A stretch of DNA of 64,000 bases. Origin: Leisingera sp. ANG-M7. GTDB lineage: Bacteria > Pseudomonadota > Alphaproteobacteria > Rhodobacterales > Rhodobacteraceae. The stretch lies in assembly GCF_000813965.1 (NCBI RefSeq), contig NZ_JWLI01000007.1, forward strand, positions 310,001-374,000, given 5' to 3'. Shown here in pieces: positions 35,428-44,984 of this stretch (position 1 is the first letter of the stretch; each line of letters opens with the position of its first letter). The notes beneath the pieces are model-generated. The model was not told where the DNA came from, did no database searches, and saw only the letters and a program-made list of their open reading frames with translations. The translations under genes and the position numbers were made by a program.

Positions 35428-36978
35428 ATGACCTATCTTCTTCTGCCCCTCCTCAGCCCGCTGGTCCTGCTGGCTGCAGCCTTCTATGCGTTCCGCCATC
35501 CCGGCAAACGCCCCGGGCGGGTGCCGGAGTTGGCCGAGGCCGCTGCCTTTGCCGCCTTTGCCATCGCGGCGGCGGCTGCCGCGCTGCTGATTTTGAATGG
35601 CTCCGGCACCTCGGCATTGATCGGGCTTTTAGGGGCCGGGCTTTCGGTCCGGCTGGACGCGGTAAGTGCGGTGATGCTGGTTCTAGTAAGCTTCATCGGC
35701 TGGATCGTCCTGCGCTTTTCCAGGACCTACCTGGACGGCGAAGACCGGCAGGGCGCCTTCACGGGCTGGGTCAGCACTGCGTTGGCCTCTGTTCTGCTGC
35801 TGGTGATGTCCGGCAACCTCATTCAGCTCATTGCGGCCTGGACAGTGACCAGCCTGGCGCTGAACCAGCTGCTGCTGTTTTATCCCGAACGCGCGACAGC
35901 CCGGCGGGCTGCCCGTAAGAAGGCCGTGGTTGCACGTCTGAGCGAGGGCGCCCTAGCCGGTGCCGTTGTTTTGCTGATCGCCGCAACCGGGACGACGGAT
36001 ATCGAAACGATCCTGTCCACGGCCGGGGCAGGCTGGCTGATGGCCGCGGCCGCCCTGTTGATCGCCGCGGCGGCGGTTCTGGCTTCGGCGCAGTTCCCGC
36101 TGCACGGCTGGCTGACCGAGGTGATGGAGGCGCCCACACCGGTTTCCGCCCTGCTGCACGCAGGTGTGATCAACGCGGGCGGGTTCCTGCTGATCCGCTT
36201 TGCCGACGTGATGCTGCTGGCACCGGGCGTGATGGCGCTGCTGGTCATGCTCGGCGGGTTCACCGCGCTGTTCGGCGGCCTGGTGATGCTGACCCAGCCC
36301 GCAGTTAAAACGTCGCTGGCCTGGTCTACTATCGCGCAGATGGCCTTCATGATCATGCAATGCGGCCTGGCGCTGTTCCCGCTTGCCCTGCTGCACATCG
36401 TGGCGCACTCGCTCTACAAGGCGCATGCCTTCCTCAGCTCAGGCGAAGCGGTGCGCAATGTCGCCGCGATCCGCCGCCCCGGCCCGGTTGCGGTCGCAAG
36501 CGCGCGCAACGTGCTGCAGGCCTTTGCCATCGCCATCGTGATCTACTGCGGCGCGGGTGCGGTTCTGGGATTTGACGGCAAGTCGGTCCAGGCCATAGCC
36601 TTGGGTGTGATCCTGATCTTCGGTGTCGCCTACCTGCTGGCACAGGGCTTTGCCGATGCGGCGCCACGGGCACTGATGCAGCGGACCGCAGCCTATGCCC
36701 TGGCAGCTTCGGTCAGCTACTTTGCCCTGCAGGTCATCACCCAGCATCTGACCGCCGGCAGCCTGCCGCCGGTCCCAAACCCCGGGCCACTGGAATGGGC
36801 GCTCATCCTCCTTGCCCTCGTAAGCTTTGGCCTGGTGGCCGTGGCGCAGGCAACCTTCCCGCTCTGGGCATCTCACCCAGCGGCCGCCGGACTGCGCGTC
36901 CACCTGACCAACGGTCTCTACGCCAATGCGATCTTCGACAAGCTGCTGGACGGATGGTCCAAGCGCGCTGCTGCCTGA
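35428..36978 (+). CDS. dabB: DabB-like membrane subunit (NuoL/MrpA-related) of inorganic-carbon uptake
   Basis: Polytopic protein of 516 residues from the proton-pumping antiporter superfamily (PF00361 type). The segment LASAQFPLHGWLTEVMEAPT then PVSALLHAGVINAGGFLLIR is the classical NuoL/MrpA signature with the conserved Lys/His/Glu relay. It is followed immediately by a DUF2309 (DabA) gene. In Halothiobacillus the DabA-DabB pair accumulates dissolved inorganic carbon, with DabB thought to supply proton-motive force. The pairing rather than the NuoL similarity gives the function. The start ATG is preceded by a modest GAAGGG. Confidence 0.88.
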   Translation: MTYLLLPLLSPLVLLAAAFYAFRHPGKRPGRVPELAEAAAFAAFAIAAAAAALLILNGSGTSALIGLLGAGLSVRLDAVSAVMLVLVSFIGWIVLRFSRTYLDGEDRQGAFTGWVSTALASVLLLVMSGNLIQLIAAWTVTSLALNQLLLFYPERATARRAARKKAVVARLSEGALAGAVVLLIAATGTTDIETILSTAGAGWLMAAAALLIAAAAVLASAQFPLHGWLTEVMEAPTPVSALLHAGVINAGGFLLIRFADVMLLAPGVMALLVMLGGFTALFGGLVMLTQPAVKTSLAWSTIAQMAFMIMQCGLALFPLALLHIVAHSLYKAHAFLSSGEAVRNVAAIRRPGPVAVASARNVLQAFAIAIVIYCGAGAVLGFDGKSVQAIALGVILIFGVAYLLAQGFADAAPRALMQRTAAYALAASVSYFALQVITQHLTAGSLPPVPNPGPLEWALILLALVSFGLVAVAQATFPLWASHPAAAGLRVHLTNGLYANAIFDKLLDGWSKRAAA

Positions 36979-36992
36979 AAGGAAACCCGCTC

Positions 36993-39401
36993 ATGTTTGC
37001 GAAACTCGAGTCCTACCCCGCCGCCCTGCTGGAACTTGTTGCCAAAGCCAACACTGCTGCCAAGGCGATCCCGCCGCTCTTCCCGCTCTCTGCCAATGTT
37101 GCGGTGAACCCGTTCCTTGGCCAGACGGGCGAACCCCTGGCCGTCACTGCTGCGCGTCTTGAGCGCGCGGGAGGTGCACGGATTACACCGCCGCGCACGT
37201 ATTGGCGGCAGAAGCTGGAGGCAGGCAGCATCACTGAAGCCGACCTGCAGGACGCTCTGGCTGCGGTCGAAGGCCGCTTCAATGCGCCAAACCTGCAAAA
37301 CATCAAGGCCGCCCTGGCCAGTGAGACCGCTGAACCCAAAGCCCTTCCCACTGTGGCCGAACTAGCCGCAGAGGTTTCAGGCATCGACTGGCCCGGACTG
37401 GTCGAAGACCGCGTCAGCGTATGGGCCGCCAGTCATTTCGATCAGGGGCAGGCCCTGTGGCAGCAGGACGGCACCGGCGGTGCTTTCAGTGCCTGGCGGG
37501 ACTTTGCCGCGCGTGACCTGACACCGGAGATCCACGGCCTGACGGGTTTCTGCGCCTTTGCTGCGGACACCAACAGGTCGCATTGGCGGGCCATCGGCCG
37601 GGCGTCGGAAACCCTTGGCGTGAACTCTAGCGCCGCCACAACTGCATTCCACCGCTGGCTGATGACGCTGGGCGGCTGGGCACAGTACAGCCGCTACCTC
37701 CTGTGGCAAGCGGAACTGGAGGGCAAGCAGGACAGCACGGTGACAGAGCTTCTGGCCATCCGGATGGTCTTTGATGAAGCCCTGTTCGAGCTTTACAAAG
37801 ACCAAATCCAGGCTCGCTGGGCAGAGGCTGTTGCGGCCCATCAGGCCCCGGTCACCCCGTCTGCGGACCTGGTCATCGACGCTGTTCTGCAGGAGGCCGC
37901 AGAACGGGCCGGACAACGCGCCCTGGAAGCCAAGCTGCTGCAAGGCAAACCGCTGCAAACCGAAGGGCGCCCGGAGGTGCAAGCTGCCTTCTGCATCGAC
38001 GTGCGCTCCGAAGTCTTCCGCCGCGCGCTGGAGGCGCAAAGCAGCAGCATCCAGACCATCGGTTTTGCCGGCTTCTTCGGCCTGGCCAGCGCCCATAAGG
38101 CCGCAGGCTCGGATGTGACCGAAAGGCGCAACCCGGTGCTGCTCCAGCCCGGCATGGCCTCCCAGGCAGGCGAAACAGGGCAAGCCGACCTCAACCGCCG
38201 TTACTCGGCACGGGCCAAACGCGCCTGGGGCCGGTTCAAGCTTGCCGCTGTCTCCTCCTTTGCCTTTGTGGAGGCCGCTGGCCCGATCTATGTGGGCAAA
38301 CTGCTCCGGGATGCACTGGGGCTGAATGGCCAGCCGGCCGCAGATCCCGCCCCCGTGATGGACCCGGAAATCGATCTGGAGAGCCGCGTGGGCATGGCCC
38401 GGTCGGTGCTGACAGCCATGTCGCTGACGGAGAATTTCGCACGGATCGTGCTGCTGGCAGGCCACGGCGCCCGGGTGACCAACAATCCGCATGAAAGCGC
38501 GCTGCATTGCGGTGCCTGCGGCGGTTACGCCGGAGATGTGAATGCCCGCCTGCTGGCCAGCCTTTTGAACGACCCGAGCGTACAGGCCGGCCTGCGGGAC
38601 AAGGGGATCAGCATCCCCTCCGATACCGTCTTCGTGCCGGCGCTTCATCATACAACAACTGACGATCTGATCCTGTTTGAACAGGACCTGCCGGATGGGA
38701 TGCCGCGGCAAGACCTGAAACAGCTGAAGACATGGGTCGCCGCAGCCGGCAGCCTGGCACGTGCCGAGCGCGCAACGCACCTGCCGCGCGCGGACCACGC
38801 CGCTGCAATTGCCCGCCGGGCCCGTGATTGGGCTGAGACACGCCCCGAATGGGGACTGGCGGGCTGCCGTGCCTTTGTCGCGGCGCCGCGCCACCGGACC
38901 GGCAGCGCGGACCTGTCCGGACAGGCCTTCCTGCACAACTACGACTGGCAGCGGGACGAAAGGTTCGGTGTGCTTGAGCTGATCATGACAGCGCCCGTGG
39001 TGGTCGCCAGTTGGATCAGCCTCCAATACTACGGCTCAACCGTGGCGCCGTCCGTGTTCGGCGGCGGCAACAAACTGCTTCACAACGTGGTCGGCGGGAT
39101 CGGCGTTCTTGAGGGCAACACCGGCGCGCCGCGTCCGGGGCTGCCGTGGCAATCCGTCCACGACGGCACCGGTCTGCAGCACGACCCGCTGCGCCTGACC
39201 GTAGTCATCGAAGCGCCGCGCGAGGCGATGTCGGAAATCCTGAAACGCCACCCCGGAGTACGCGAACTGTTTGACAACGGCTGGCTGCACCTGATCGCAA
39301 TGGACGGCGAAGGAAAAATGGCTTGGCGCTACCGCCCCGGCCTGAAATGGGTACGCTTCAACGAGCGCTCCGAGCCCCCCCGCGCGATGGCTGCGGAGTA
39401 A
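36993..39401 (+). CDS. dabA: DabA-like DUF2309 protein of inorganic-carbon uptake
   Basis: Protein of 802 residues, usual for DUF2309. FPLSANVAVNPFLGQTGEPL opens the family region. FCIDVRSE gives Cys334 and Asp336. GHGARVTNNPHESALHCGAC gives His491 and Cys506, spaced 15 apart as in the Halothiobacillus zinc ligands, so the beta-carbonic-anhydrase-like site looks complete. The start at 36993 has AAGGAA upstream, 14 bases after the dabB stop; the longer frame reads through dabB. With DabB it is predicted to convert CO2 to bicarbonate vectorially at the inner membrane. No RuBisCO gene is in view, so anaplerotic carbon supply is a reasonable alternative role. Confidence 0.9.
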   Translation: MFAKLESYPAALLELVAKANTAAKAIPPLFPLSANVAVNPFLGQTGEPLAVTAARLERAGGARITPPRTYWRQKLEAGSITEADLQDALAAVEGRFNAPNLQNIKAALASETAEPKALPTVAELAAEVSGIDWPGLVEDRVSVWAASHFDQGQALWQQDGTGGAFSAWRDFAARDLTPEIHGLTGFCAFAADTNRSHWRAIGRASETLGVNSSAATTAFHRWLMTLGGWAQYSRYLLWQAELEGKQDSTVTELLAIRMVFDEALFELYKDQIQARWAEAVAAHQAPVTPSADLVIDAVLQEAAERAGQRALEAKLLQGKPLQTEGRPEVQAAFCIDVRSEVFRRALEAQSSSIQTIGFAGFFGLASAHKAAGSDVTERRNPVLLQPGMASQAGETGQADLNRRYSARAKRAWGRFKLAAVSSFAFVEAAGPIYVGKLLRDALGLNGQPAADPAPVMDPEIDLESRVGMARSVLTAMSLTENFARIVLLAGHGARVTNNPHESALHCGACGGYAGDVNARLLASLLNDPSVQAGLRDKGISIPSDTVFVPALHHTTTDDLILFEQDLPDGMPRQDLKQLKTWVAAAGSLARAERATHLPRADHAAAIARRARDWAETRPEWGLAGCRAFVAAPRHRTGSADLSGQAFLHNYDWQRDERFGVLELIMTAPVVVASWISLQYYGSTVAPSVFGGGNKLLHNVVGGIGVLEGNTGAPRPGLPWQSVHDGTGLQHDPLRLTVVIEAPREAMSEILKRHPGVRELFDNGWLHLIAMDGEGKMAWRYRPGLKWVRFNERSEPPRAMAAE

Positions 39402-39876
39402 CCCGCCGCTCCCGGACTTGAAAAATTGGCAAACGAGCGGCACTGGTCTGGACATCGCAGAAAAGGAAGCAGCGGAGGCTGAAGACCTTGAGCTGGACCA
39501 GGGCGCCCCGGCCACAGAAGCCGAAGAGCTCGCGAGTGACATTAACGTGCTCCCCTATGGGCTCGCGTTTATTAGTTTGCTCTGTTCAGGGTTTGCTCCT
39601 TTACCGACTGTTGGTGATACTCCCACAGACAGGCTGGGCTCACTGCTAGCACTCACGAACGACATAGCCGCCCCGGACCAGCCACTCGATATGGGTCCCT
39701 GATGCTGCAGTGCAACCCGTCGAACCAGCCGTTCGCCTCAGCCGCAATTTTCCCGGAAGCTCGTGCTCACACAATGCGGGGCAAACCGGTCTTTCGCCAC
39801 AGTCACGCGATCGATGCTGAAGTTGCGACGACATCAGCGGGCCGGGCGAATTTTCCGGCAGGAAACCGCTGCTGGC
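39402..39876. other. Intergenic region between dabA and the polysaccharide locus
   Basis: About 475 bases with no gene I can support. A TTG-initiated frame (39418-39702) has a plausible acidic stretch (EAAEAEDLELDQGAPATEA) and could be the relic of a gene, and a minus-strand frame ends GTHIEWLVRGGYVVREC, but neither has a ribosome site or a recognised relative. No insertion-sequence ends found. Confidence 0.4.
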
Positions 39877-41133
39877 CTAAGCCGCCCCGGCTTCGCGAAG
39901 ATGCACGCCCAGCAGGATCAGGCCTGGCCAAAGCATATAGGCTTCGATTTCAATGTTCTCCCCGAAAGAGAGCAGCACCATTGTCATCAGTATTCCCAGC
40001 GGCAGGCGGCCCCGCATGTGTTTTGCTGCATCCGCCATGACAAAGCCGATGTGCCAAACCAGCGGAATAAGCAGTGCGGCAAAACCGGCAGCACCTTTGA
40101 CGAACAGCAGTCCGTACCAGGTGTGATGGCTGCCGATGGGCATGTATTCAACGGCATGGGAGCCAGGCTGTACCGTGCCGTGACCAAACCAGAAGGCTTC
40201 GGTCTGCCAGCGCTCGCTGGCGATCCGCTGCAGTGTTTCACGGACCCGGGTGCTGTCGGCCCTGGCACCCTTGAATGCGGCCACTGCATCGCCAGCCAGC
40301 GCCGCCAATGTACTGCCGGTCACCGCCAGTGAGGCCGTTAGCCCTGCCGTTATATGCCAGGCCCAGCCGCGCAGGATCAGGGGCATCATGCGCGGCGCAA
40401 CTGTACAGGCCACCAGCCCCACCAGCCCCATTCGGGACTTTGACGCCAAAATCATCAGGACCCCGGCAGCCGCGCCTGCCAGCATCCACTTTCGGTTTTT
40501 CTCTTCCAGCGCAAACAGCACCATGATGACCCCCAGCAGGGCCGCGAAGGGCGACCAGGGGGCATAGAATTGCCAGCGCGGTGTCCAGCTGGCCGGATCA
40601 TAGGTGAACAGGTAAAGGCTGAAATACTCCGGCCCCGGCCCGCCAACTGCCTTCAGCGGTGAGGTGAAGATACGTTCGGGAAGGCCAAGGTAGGGCGCTG
40701 CCAGCAGGACTGGTGCCAGCGCCAGGGTCCACGCCCCGATCACGCACTGACCGCGGATCAGAACTTCGCGGCGGATCGGCAGCACCGCGCCGACCAGCGG
40801 GAACAGCGCCAGCAGCGCCCAGCCCTTGGCCCAGCCGATCGAGGACTTGATTGTCTTCTTGAGACCGAGCCCCCAGTCGAGGTGACCGATCCACAGGGCC
40901 ACCAGCATAATCGCCATGCCGATGATCCAGGCCCAGATCAGCACCGGAACCGGACCGGTTGCACGCAGATCCGGCCGGAACGCCGGGCCAAGGTAGAGAG
41001 CCAGTACCGCTAGCGCGCCGAGAACCCAAGCCAGAACCGGACCCACGACGTACAGCGCACCAACGGCGTAGAAGGGCCAAGTCAGAACCATGGAGCGGTA
41101 GATGATCCGCTCTGCCGGGTTTTGCGGGGTCAT
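39877..41133 (-). CDS. O-antigen ligase/Wzy-like polymerase membrane protein
   Basis: Protein of 418 residues with roughly ten membrane helices and a large periplasmic loop (about 310-370), the topology of Wzy polymerases and WaaL ligases. The LASKSRMGLVGLVACTVAPR stretch and GHGTVQPGSHAVEY near a conserved His in the loop are consistent. With no other polymerase in the locus, it probably joins repeat units of the exopolysaccharide. The start at 41133 overlaps the chain-length gene stop by 4 bases; the longer frame lacks conservation. Confidence 0.75.
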   Translation of the reverse strand: MTPQNPAERIIYRSMVLTWPFYAVGALYVVGPVLAWVLGALAVLALYLGPAFRPDLRATGPVPVLIWAWIIGMAIMLVALWIGHLDWGLGLKKTIKSSIGWAKGWALLALFPLVGAVLPIRREVLIRGQCVIGAWTLALAPVLLAAPYLGLPERIFTSPLKAVGGPGPEYFSLYLFTYDPASWTPRWQFYAPWSPFAALLGVIMVLFALEEKNRKWMLAGAAAGVLMILASKSRMGLVGLVACTVAPRMMPLILRGWAWHITAGLTASLAVTGSTLAALAGDAVAAFKGARADSTRVRETLQRIASERWQTEAFWFGHGTVQPGSHAVEYMPIGSHHTWYGLLFVKGAAGFAALLIPLVWHIGFVMADAAKHMRGRLPLGILMTMVLLSFGENIEIEAYMLWPGLILLGVHLREAGAA

Positions 41134-42575
41134 GCTTCGGCTGCCTTGGGGGCGGCCAAAAGTCGGCCGATGACCGCGGATCTGATCCAACCCAGCATCA
41201 GCGCGATCAGCAGCATGAAGGTGGCCGCGGCCCCCGCGGCCAAGGCGATTTTTCGGTCGGGCGACGAGGGACGTTCCGGAAGGGACGGGTTTTCAAGCAC
41301 CTGAACCAGCGGGTAGGAAGCATAAACATCAGATTTCGTCGATTGGGCGCGGGCGATTGCAGAAGCGAAAACTGCTTCGGCGACGGAAAAGTCGCGCTGC
41401 AGATCCTTCAGCCGAGCCGCACTGGCAGATAGCTGCTGCAGCCGGGTCCGCTCCGACACTAGCCGCTGTGACAGAGTCTGGTACTGCCGGGCTGTGCCCA
41501 TGCGTTCTGCGTCCATCCGCACAAGCTGAGCCAGCAGCTCTGCCCGCGCTCCGTCCGGGGCCAAATCAAGCCTCTTCAGCTCGTCAATTTGGATACCTGT
41601 CACTGCCGCTGCCTGTTGGCTTGCACTGAGTTCCGCCGCTGCCTGAGCGGCACGGGCGGCTTGCACCTTGGGGTGCCCTTCGCCGTAAGACGCACGGGCT
41701 TCGGCCAGTTTTGCAGCATGGATGGCGCTTTCTTCCTCAAGAGCGAGGAAGTCTGCATCGGCAAAAAGTTTCAGGGTTGCGGCCGCGGCGGAGGCCTGGA
41801 TGCCCAAGGTTTGCTCAAGCGCGGCAACGCTTTGTGTCTTTTCCTCAAGAATACCGGCAATGTCCTCAACCCGGCCTTCCAGTTGGCGAGTGTCTTCGAC
41901 CATTGCATCGAACTCCGCGCCAGACAGCAGTCCGGAGGACTTCTGAAGTTTGCCGATGTCAGAGCGTGTGACCGCTACAGAACGCTGGTAATCACCAATC
42001 GCGGCCAATCCGCTGTCTTCGCGGGTGGCCTGCTCATCCTTACGCAGTGCGTCCAGTTCTTCGAAGAACGCCTGGAGCAAGGCATCGCCGCGCTGCTGGG
42101 CATCTTCGGCACTGGTGCCGGTCATCTCCACATGGATCAGGCTGGTCTGATCCACCAGCCGGATCCGCGGTTTGCCGAACTCAATGCGTGTCAGCCCCAT
42201 CGTGCCAGCAGCCGCGGCGAGGATACGGTCGGCACCGATCAGGCGCTTGAATGTTTCTGTCGGGCTGACAGAGTTGCTGGCAAAAGCCGAATTGGCGTAG
42301 GAGGACGCCTGCCCGATGCCATTGAGGTTCATCGAGGCTGAGGCACCTGACCCCGGCAGGATGAGCGAGGCATGCGATTTGAAGGCAAGCGGTGCGGTTT
42401 GCAAATATCCGTTGATCGGCGCCCATATCAGCGCCAGCCCAAGCAGCAAGAATGCCAGGTAGCGGCGGATGCGGCTGGTGTCGCCCAAGCGCCCGCCGAC
42501 GATGATGCGGCGGAGTGATATCCGGTGCCAAAGCCGCCGCGGAGCATCAAATTTTCCGGCAAGTTTTTGCAGCAT
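41130..42575 (-). CDS. Wzz-like polysaccharide chain-length/co-polymerase protein
   Basis: Protein of 481 residues. It has an N-terminal membrane helix (YLAFLLLGLALIWAPINGYL), a large periplasmic part with long coiled-coil helices (about 150-400) and a second helix near the C-terminus (LAAGAAATFMLLIALMLGWI). No Walker motif or tyrosine-rich tail follows, so this is a co-polymerase without a fused kinase. The start at 42575 has AAGGAG at ideal spacing; a TTG 15 bases upstream overlaps that site. It is coupled to the polymerase gene by ATGA. Confidence 0.85.
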   Translation of the reverse strand: MLQKLAGKFDAPRRLWHRISLRRIIVGGRLGDTSRIRRYLAFLLLGLALIWAPINGYLQTAPLAFKSHASLILPGSGASASMNLNGIGQASSYANSAFASNSVSPTETFKRLIGADRILAAAAGTMGLTRIEFGKPRIRLVDQTSLIHVEMTGTSAEDAQQRGDALLQAFFEELDALRKDEQATREDSGLAAIGDYQRSVAVTRSDIGKLQKSSGLLSGAEFDAMVEDTRQLEGRVEDIAGILEEKTQSVAALEQTLGIQASAAAATLKLFADADFLALEEESAIHAAKLAEARASYGEGHPKVQAARAAQAAAELSASQQAAAVTGIQIDELKRLDLAPDGARAELLAQLVRMDAERMGTARQYQTLSQRLVSERTRLQQLSASAARLKDLQRDFSVAEAVFASAIARAQSTKSDVYASYPLVQVLENPSLPERPSSPDRKIALAAGAAATFMLLIALMLGWIRSAVIGRLLAAPKAAEA

Positions 42576-42707
42576 GTCAGTCTCCTTCAACCAGAGACTA
42601 TCCCGGCCACCTGCCCGCTGCGCCTGCGCGCAAGGTTATCCCGATGCGCATCCGTATTCGCGGCTATCCGATGGAGTAGGTTTCTGTACTGCGCCCCTTG
42701 CAGGTAG

Positions 42708-43322
42708 TCAGAACAGCCCGGCCTCGCGCGCGGCCAGTGCTGCCTGAGTGCGGTTAGCAACTTCCAGCTTTCGGTACAGCGTTTTCATGTGCAGCTTCAC
42801 GGTCGGTTCGGTAATGTCCAAATCGCGGGCGATTTCCTTGTTGGACTTGCCTTCGGTCAGGCCTTTCAGAACCTGAAGCTCGCGCGGCGAGAGTTTTTCC
42901 GCCAGCGGGTGGTCCAATTCCGGATCTGCGGCTGTCATGAAATCAATGGGTGCATACTGCTCCCCCATCGCCATGAACTTGACTGCATTGATCATTGATT
43001 TTGCCGGCAGGGTCTTTGGCACAAACCCTGCGGCGCCGGCCTCAAGCGCCTGTTCAGCGATCTGGCGGGTGGCAGCACCCGACATCAGCGCAACCCGCTG
43101 CCCGTTTCTCATGGCCATCGCCCGCTTGAGTCCAGCCAAACCGTTCATACCAGGCATGTTGAGATCCAGCAGGATGAGATCAAAGGGATCTTCGGTCTCG
43201 ATCAGCTTGCAAGCCTGATCCAGATCCGCCGCGGTGCTGGTCTTGATGGAACCTTGGCCTTCCAGGAACAAAACAAGCGTATCGCGCAGCAGGTCGTGGT
43301 CGTCGGCTATCAGTACTCTCAT
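42708..43322 (-). CDS. NarL/FixJ-type response regulator (LuxR HTH)
   Basis: Protein of 204 residues: receiver domain (1-120) with the acidic pocket ADDHD, phospho-acceptor Asp53 in LILLDLNMPG, Ser/Lys in ALMSGAA and VPKTLP. A LuxR helix-turn-helix follows (about 140-200; LSPRELQVLKGLTEGKSNKE and ITEPTVKLHMKTLYRKLEV). It sits divergent from the priming glycosyltransferase gene and next to wzz, making it the likely regulator of this locus. Its cognate kinase could be the hybrid kinase at 46.5 kb; that is inference. Confidence 0.92.
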   Translation of the reverse strand: MRVLIADDHDLLRDTLVLFLEGQGSIKTSTAADLDQACKLIETEDPFDLILLDLNMPGMNGLAGLKRAMAMRNGQRVALMSGAATRQIAEQALEAGAAGFVPKTLPAKSMINAVKFMAMGEQYAPIDFMTAADPELDHPLAEKLSPRELQVLKGLTEGKSNKEIARDLDITEPTVKLHMKTLYRKLEVANRTQAALAAREAGLF

Positions 43323-43569
43323 AACATGCTCCTAGATCCCTACATCTACACGTAACGCGTGAATGCGGCGCTTGCACGGCAAAAGTCGCGCGTATTCGCC
43401 GCAGCTTGGAAAGCATTTGGATAGTTTCTGATCCGGGCGGATAGGTTCGCACGCCGCAAGGCAAGCCAGGGTTTCCAACGGACCTGCGACCTGTCCTCCC
43501 GCTCCGTTGAGAAGAGCGGCCGCCTGCAACAGCCTGAGAGCAACCAATGACAGCTCAAGGACTTAGCAG
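43323..43569. promoter_or_regulatory. Divergent region between the response regulator and priming transferase genes
   Basis: About 250 bases without a gene, expected to hold promoters for both directions. I see no clear -35/-10 pair or strong dyad. Confidence 0.4.
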
Positions 43570-44961
43570 ATGACACTTGCATATTCTTCTTCCAGTTTCG
43601 GTGCTGCGCCTGCGGTCAAAGCCGAAATTCTGAACACGGCTTACCTGCCTGCGCTGGACCTCCATCTGTTTGACAGCAGCACTGATCAGGCTGTTGCCAA
43701 GCTGCTGTCGCCTGGCCGCCGGCGCGTTTTCTTCATGAACGCGCATTGCTGCAATATCCGCCGCCGAGACCCGCACTATGCCGAGGCTGTCGCCGGGGCG
43801 GATACCCTTCTGCCTGATGGCATCGGAGTTGAACTGGCGGCCAAGTTCACCGGTCATTCGCTGACGGCCAATTTGAACGGCACCGACTTTGTTCCACAGC
43901 TGTTGCAGCGTGCGGCCAGCATGGGCAAATCGGTCTACCTGTTCGGCGGGCGGCCGGGAGTTGCGGATGCAGCCGCGGCGCGGCTGGTCTACGACATTCC
44001 CGGCCTACGTATTGCTGGCACCCGCGACGGATATACCGGAGCGCAGGACACCAGGGCGGTTGTTGCTGACATCAACGAAAGCGGTGCCGACATCGTTCTG
44101 GTCGCGCTTGGCGTGCCAATGCAGGAGCTTTGGCTGCACCGCCATGCTGATGATCTTAAGGCCGATCTTACCCTTGGAGTGGGTGCGCTGTTCGACTTTT
44201 TGTCGGGCTCGGTTGCACGGGCGCCGGAACCGGTCAGGGCGGCAAGGATGGAGTGGGTCTGGCGGCTGGCGATGGAGCCGCGCCGGATGGCACGCCGCTA
44301 CCTGACCGGTAACGTCAGCTTCCTGGCACATGCCGGACTGGCTGCGCTGCGGCAGAAGCGCCTCGCCGACGTCCAGCAGCGCGCGCTTGATATCACAGTT
44401 GCACTTTCGGCGCTGCTGCTGCTGTCACCCTTGCTGCTGCTGGCAGCGCTGGCAGTAAGGGCAGACAGCAAGGGGGCGGCGATTTTCAAACAGACGAGAG
44501 TCGGGCTGAACGGCAAAACCTTTACCATGTATAAGTTCCGCTCGATGACGGCTGATGCCGAATCCCGGCGGGCGGGGATTCTGAACGTCTCAGACCGGGA
44601 CGGGCTTTGCTTCAAGTCTCGCCAGGATCCGCGGATCACCCGCGTCGGCCGCTGGCTGCGCCGGACCTCCATTGATGAGCTGCCGCAACTGCTCAACGTG
44701 CTGCGCGGGGATATGTCTATCGTCGGCCCCCGCCCGGCACTGCCGTGCGAGGTTGCAGATTACCCGCCCCGTGCGCTTGGCCGCCTGAGGGTCAAACCGG
44801 GCATCACTGGGGTGTGGCAGGTGTCAGGCCGGGCCTCTGTCGGCTTCAAGGAAATGATCGAGATGGACCTCAGCTACATTCAGGCGCGCTCGCTCAAGCT
44901 GAACCTCCAGCTCATTCTCAGAACCTTCGGCGCGGTGATTTCCGGCCGCGGCGCTTACTGA
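43570..44961 (+). CDS. WecG/TagA/CpsF glycosyltransferase fused to an initiating sugar transferase
   Basis: Protein of 463 residues with two enzymes in one chain. Residues about 15-245 are a GT26 (WecG/TagA) domain: VFFMNAHCCNIRR, LLPDGIGVELAAK, NGTDFVPQLL, SVYLFGGRPG, and RMEWVWRLAMEPRRMARRYL. Residues about 265-463 are a bacterial sugar transferase of the WbaP/ExoY type: a hydrophobic hairpin (LDITVALSALLLLSPLLLLA), MYKFRSM, RWLRRTSIDELPQLLNVLRG, MSIVGPRP, and KPGITGVWQVSGR. The C-terminal part would load the first sugar phosphate on undecaprenyl phosphate and the N-terminal part would add the second sugar. galU follows 23 bases downstream. Confidence 0.92.
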   Translation: MTLAYSSSSFGAAPAVKAEILNTAYLPALDLHLFDSSTDQAVAKLLSPGRRRVFFMNAHCCNIRRRDPHYAEAVAGADTLLPDGIGVELAAKFTGHSLTANLNGTDFVPQLLQRAASMGKSVYLFGGRPGVADAAAARLVYDIPGLRIAGTRDGYTGAQDTRAVVADINESGADIVLVALGVPMQELWLHRHADDLKADLTLGVGALFDFLSGSVARAPEPVRAARMEWVWRLAMEPRRMARRYLTGNVSFLAHAGLAALRQKRLADVQQRALDITVALSALLLLSPLLLLAALAVRADSKGAAIFKQTRVGLNGKTFTMYKFRSMTADAESRRAGILNVSDRDGLCFKSRQDPRITRVGRWLRRTSIDELPQLLNVLRGDMSIVGPRPALPCEVADYPPRALGRLRVKPGITGVWQVSGRASVGFKEMIEMDLSYIQARSLKLNLQLILRTFGAVISGRGAY

Positions 44962-44984
44962 TCCCTCACTTCAGGAGATATACA

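Noticed and set aside
37377-39026. A 549-codon minus-strand frame opposite dabA
   Set aside because: DabA motifs and ligands are on the plus strand; the antisense frame shows no domain and no start context.
39418-39702. A 94-codon plus-strand frame after dabA
   Set aside because: It begins with TTG, lacks a ribosome site and has no recognised relative; kept only as part of the intergenic description.
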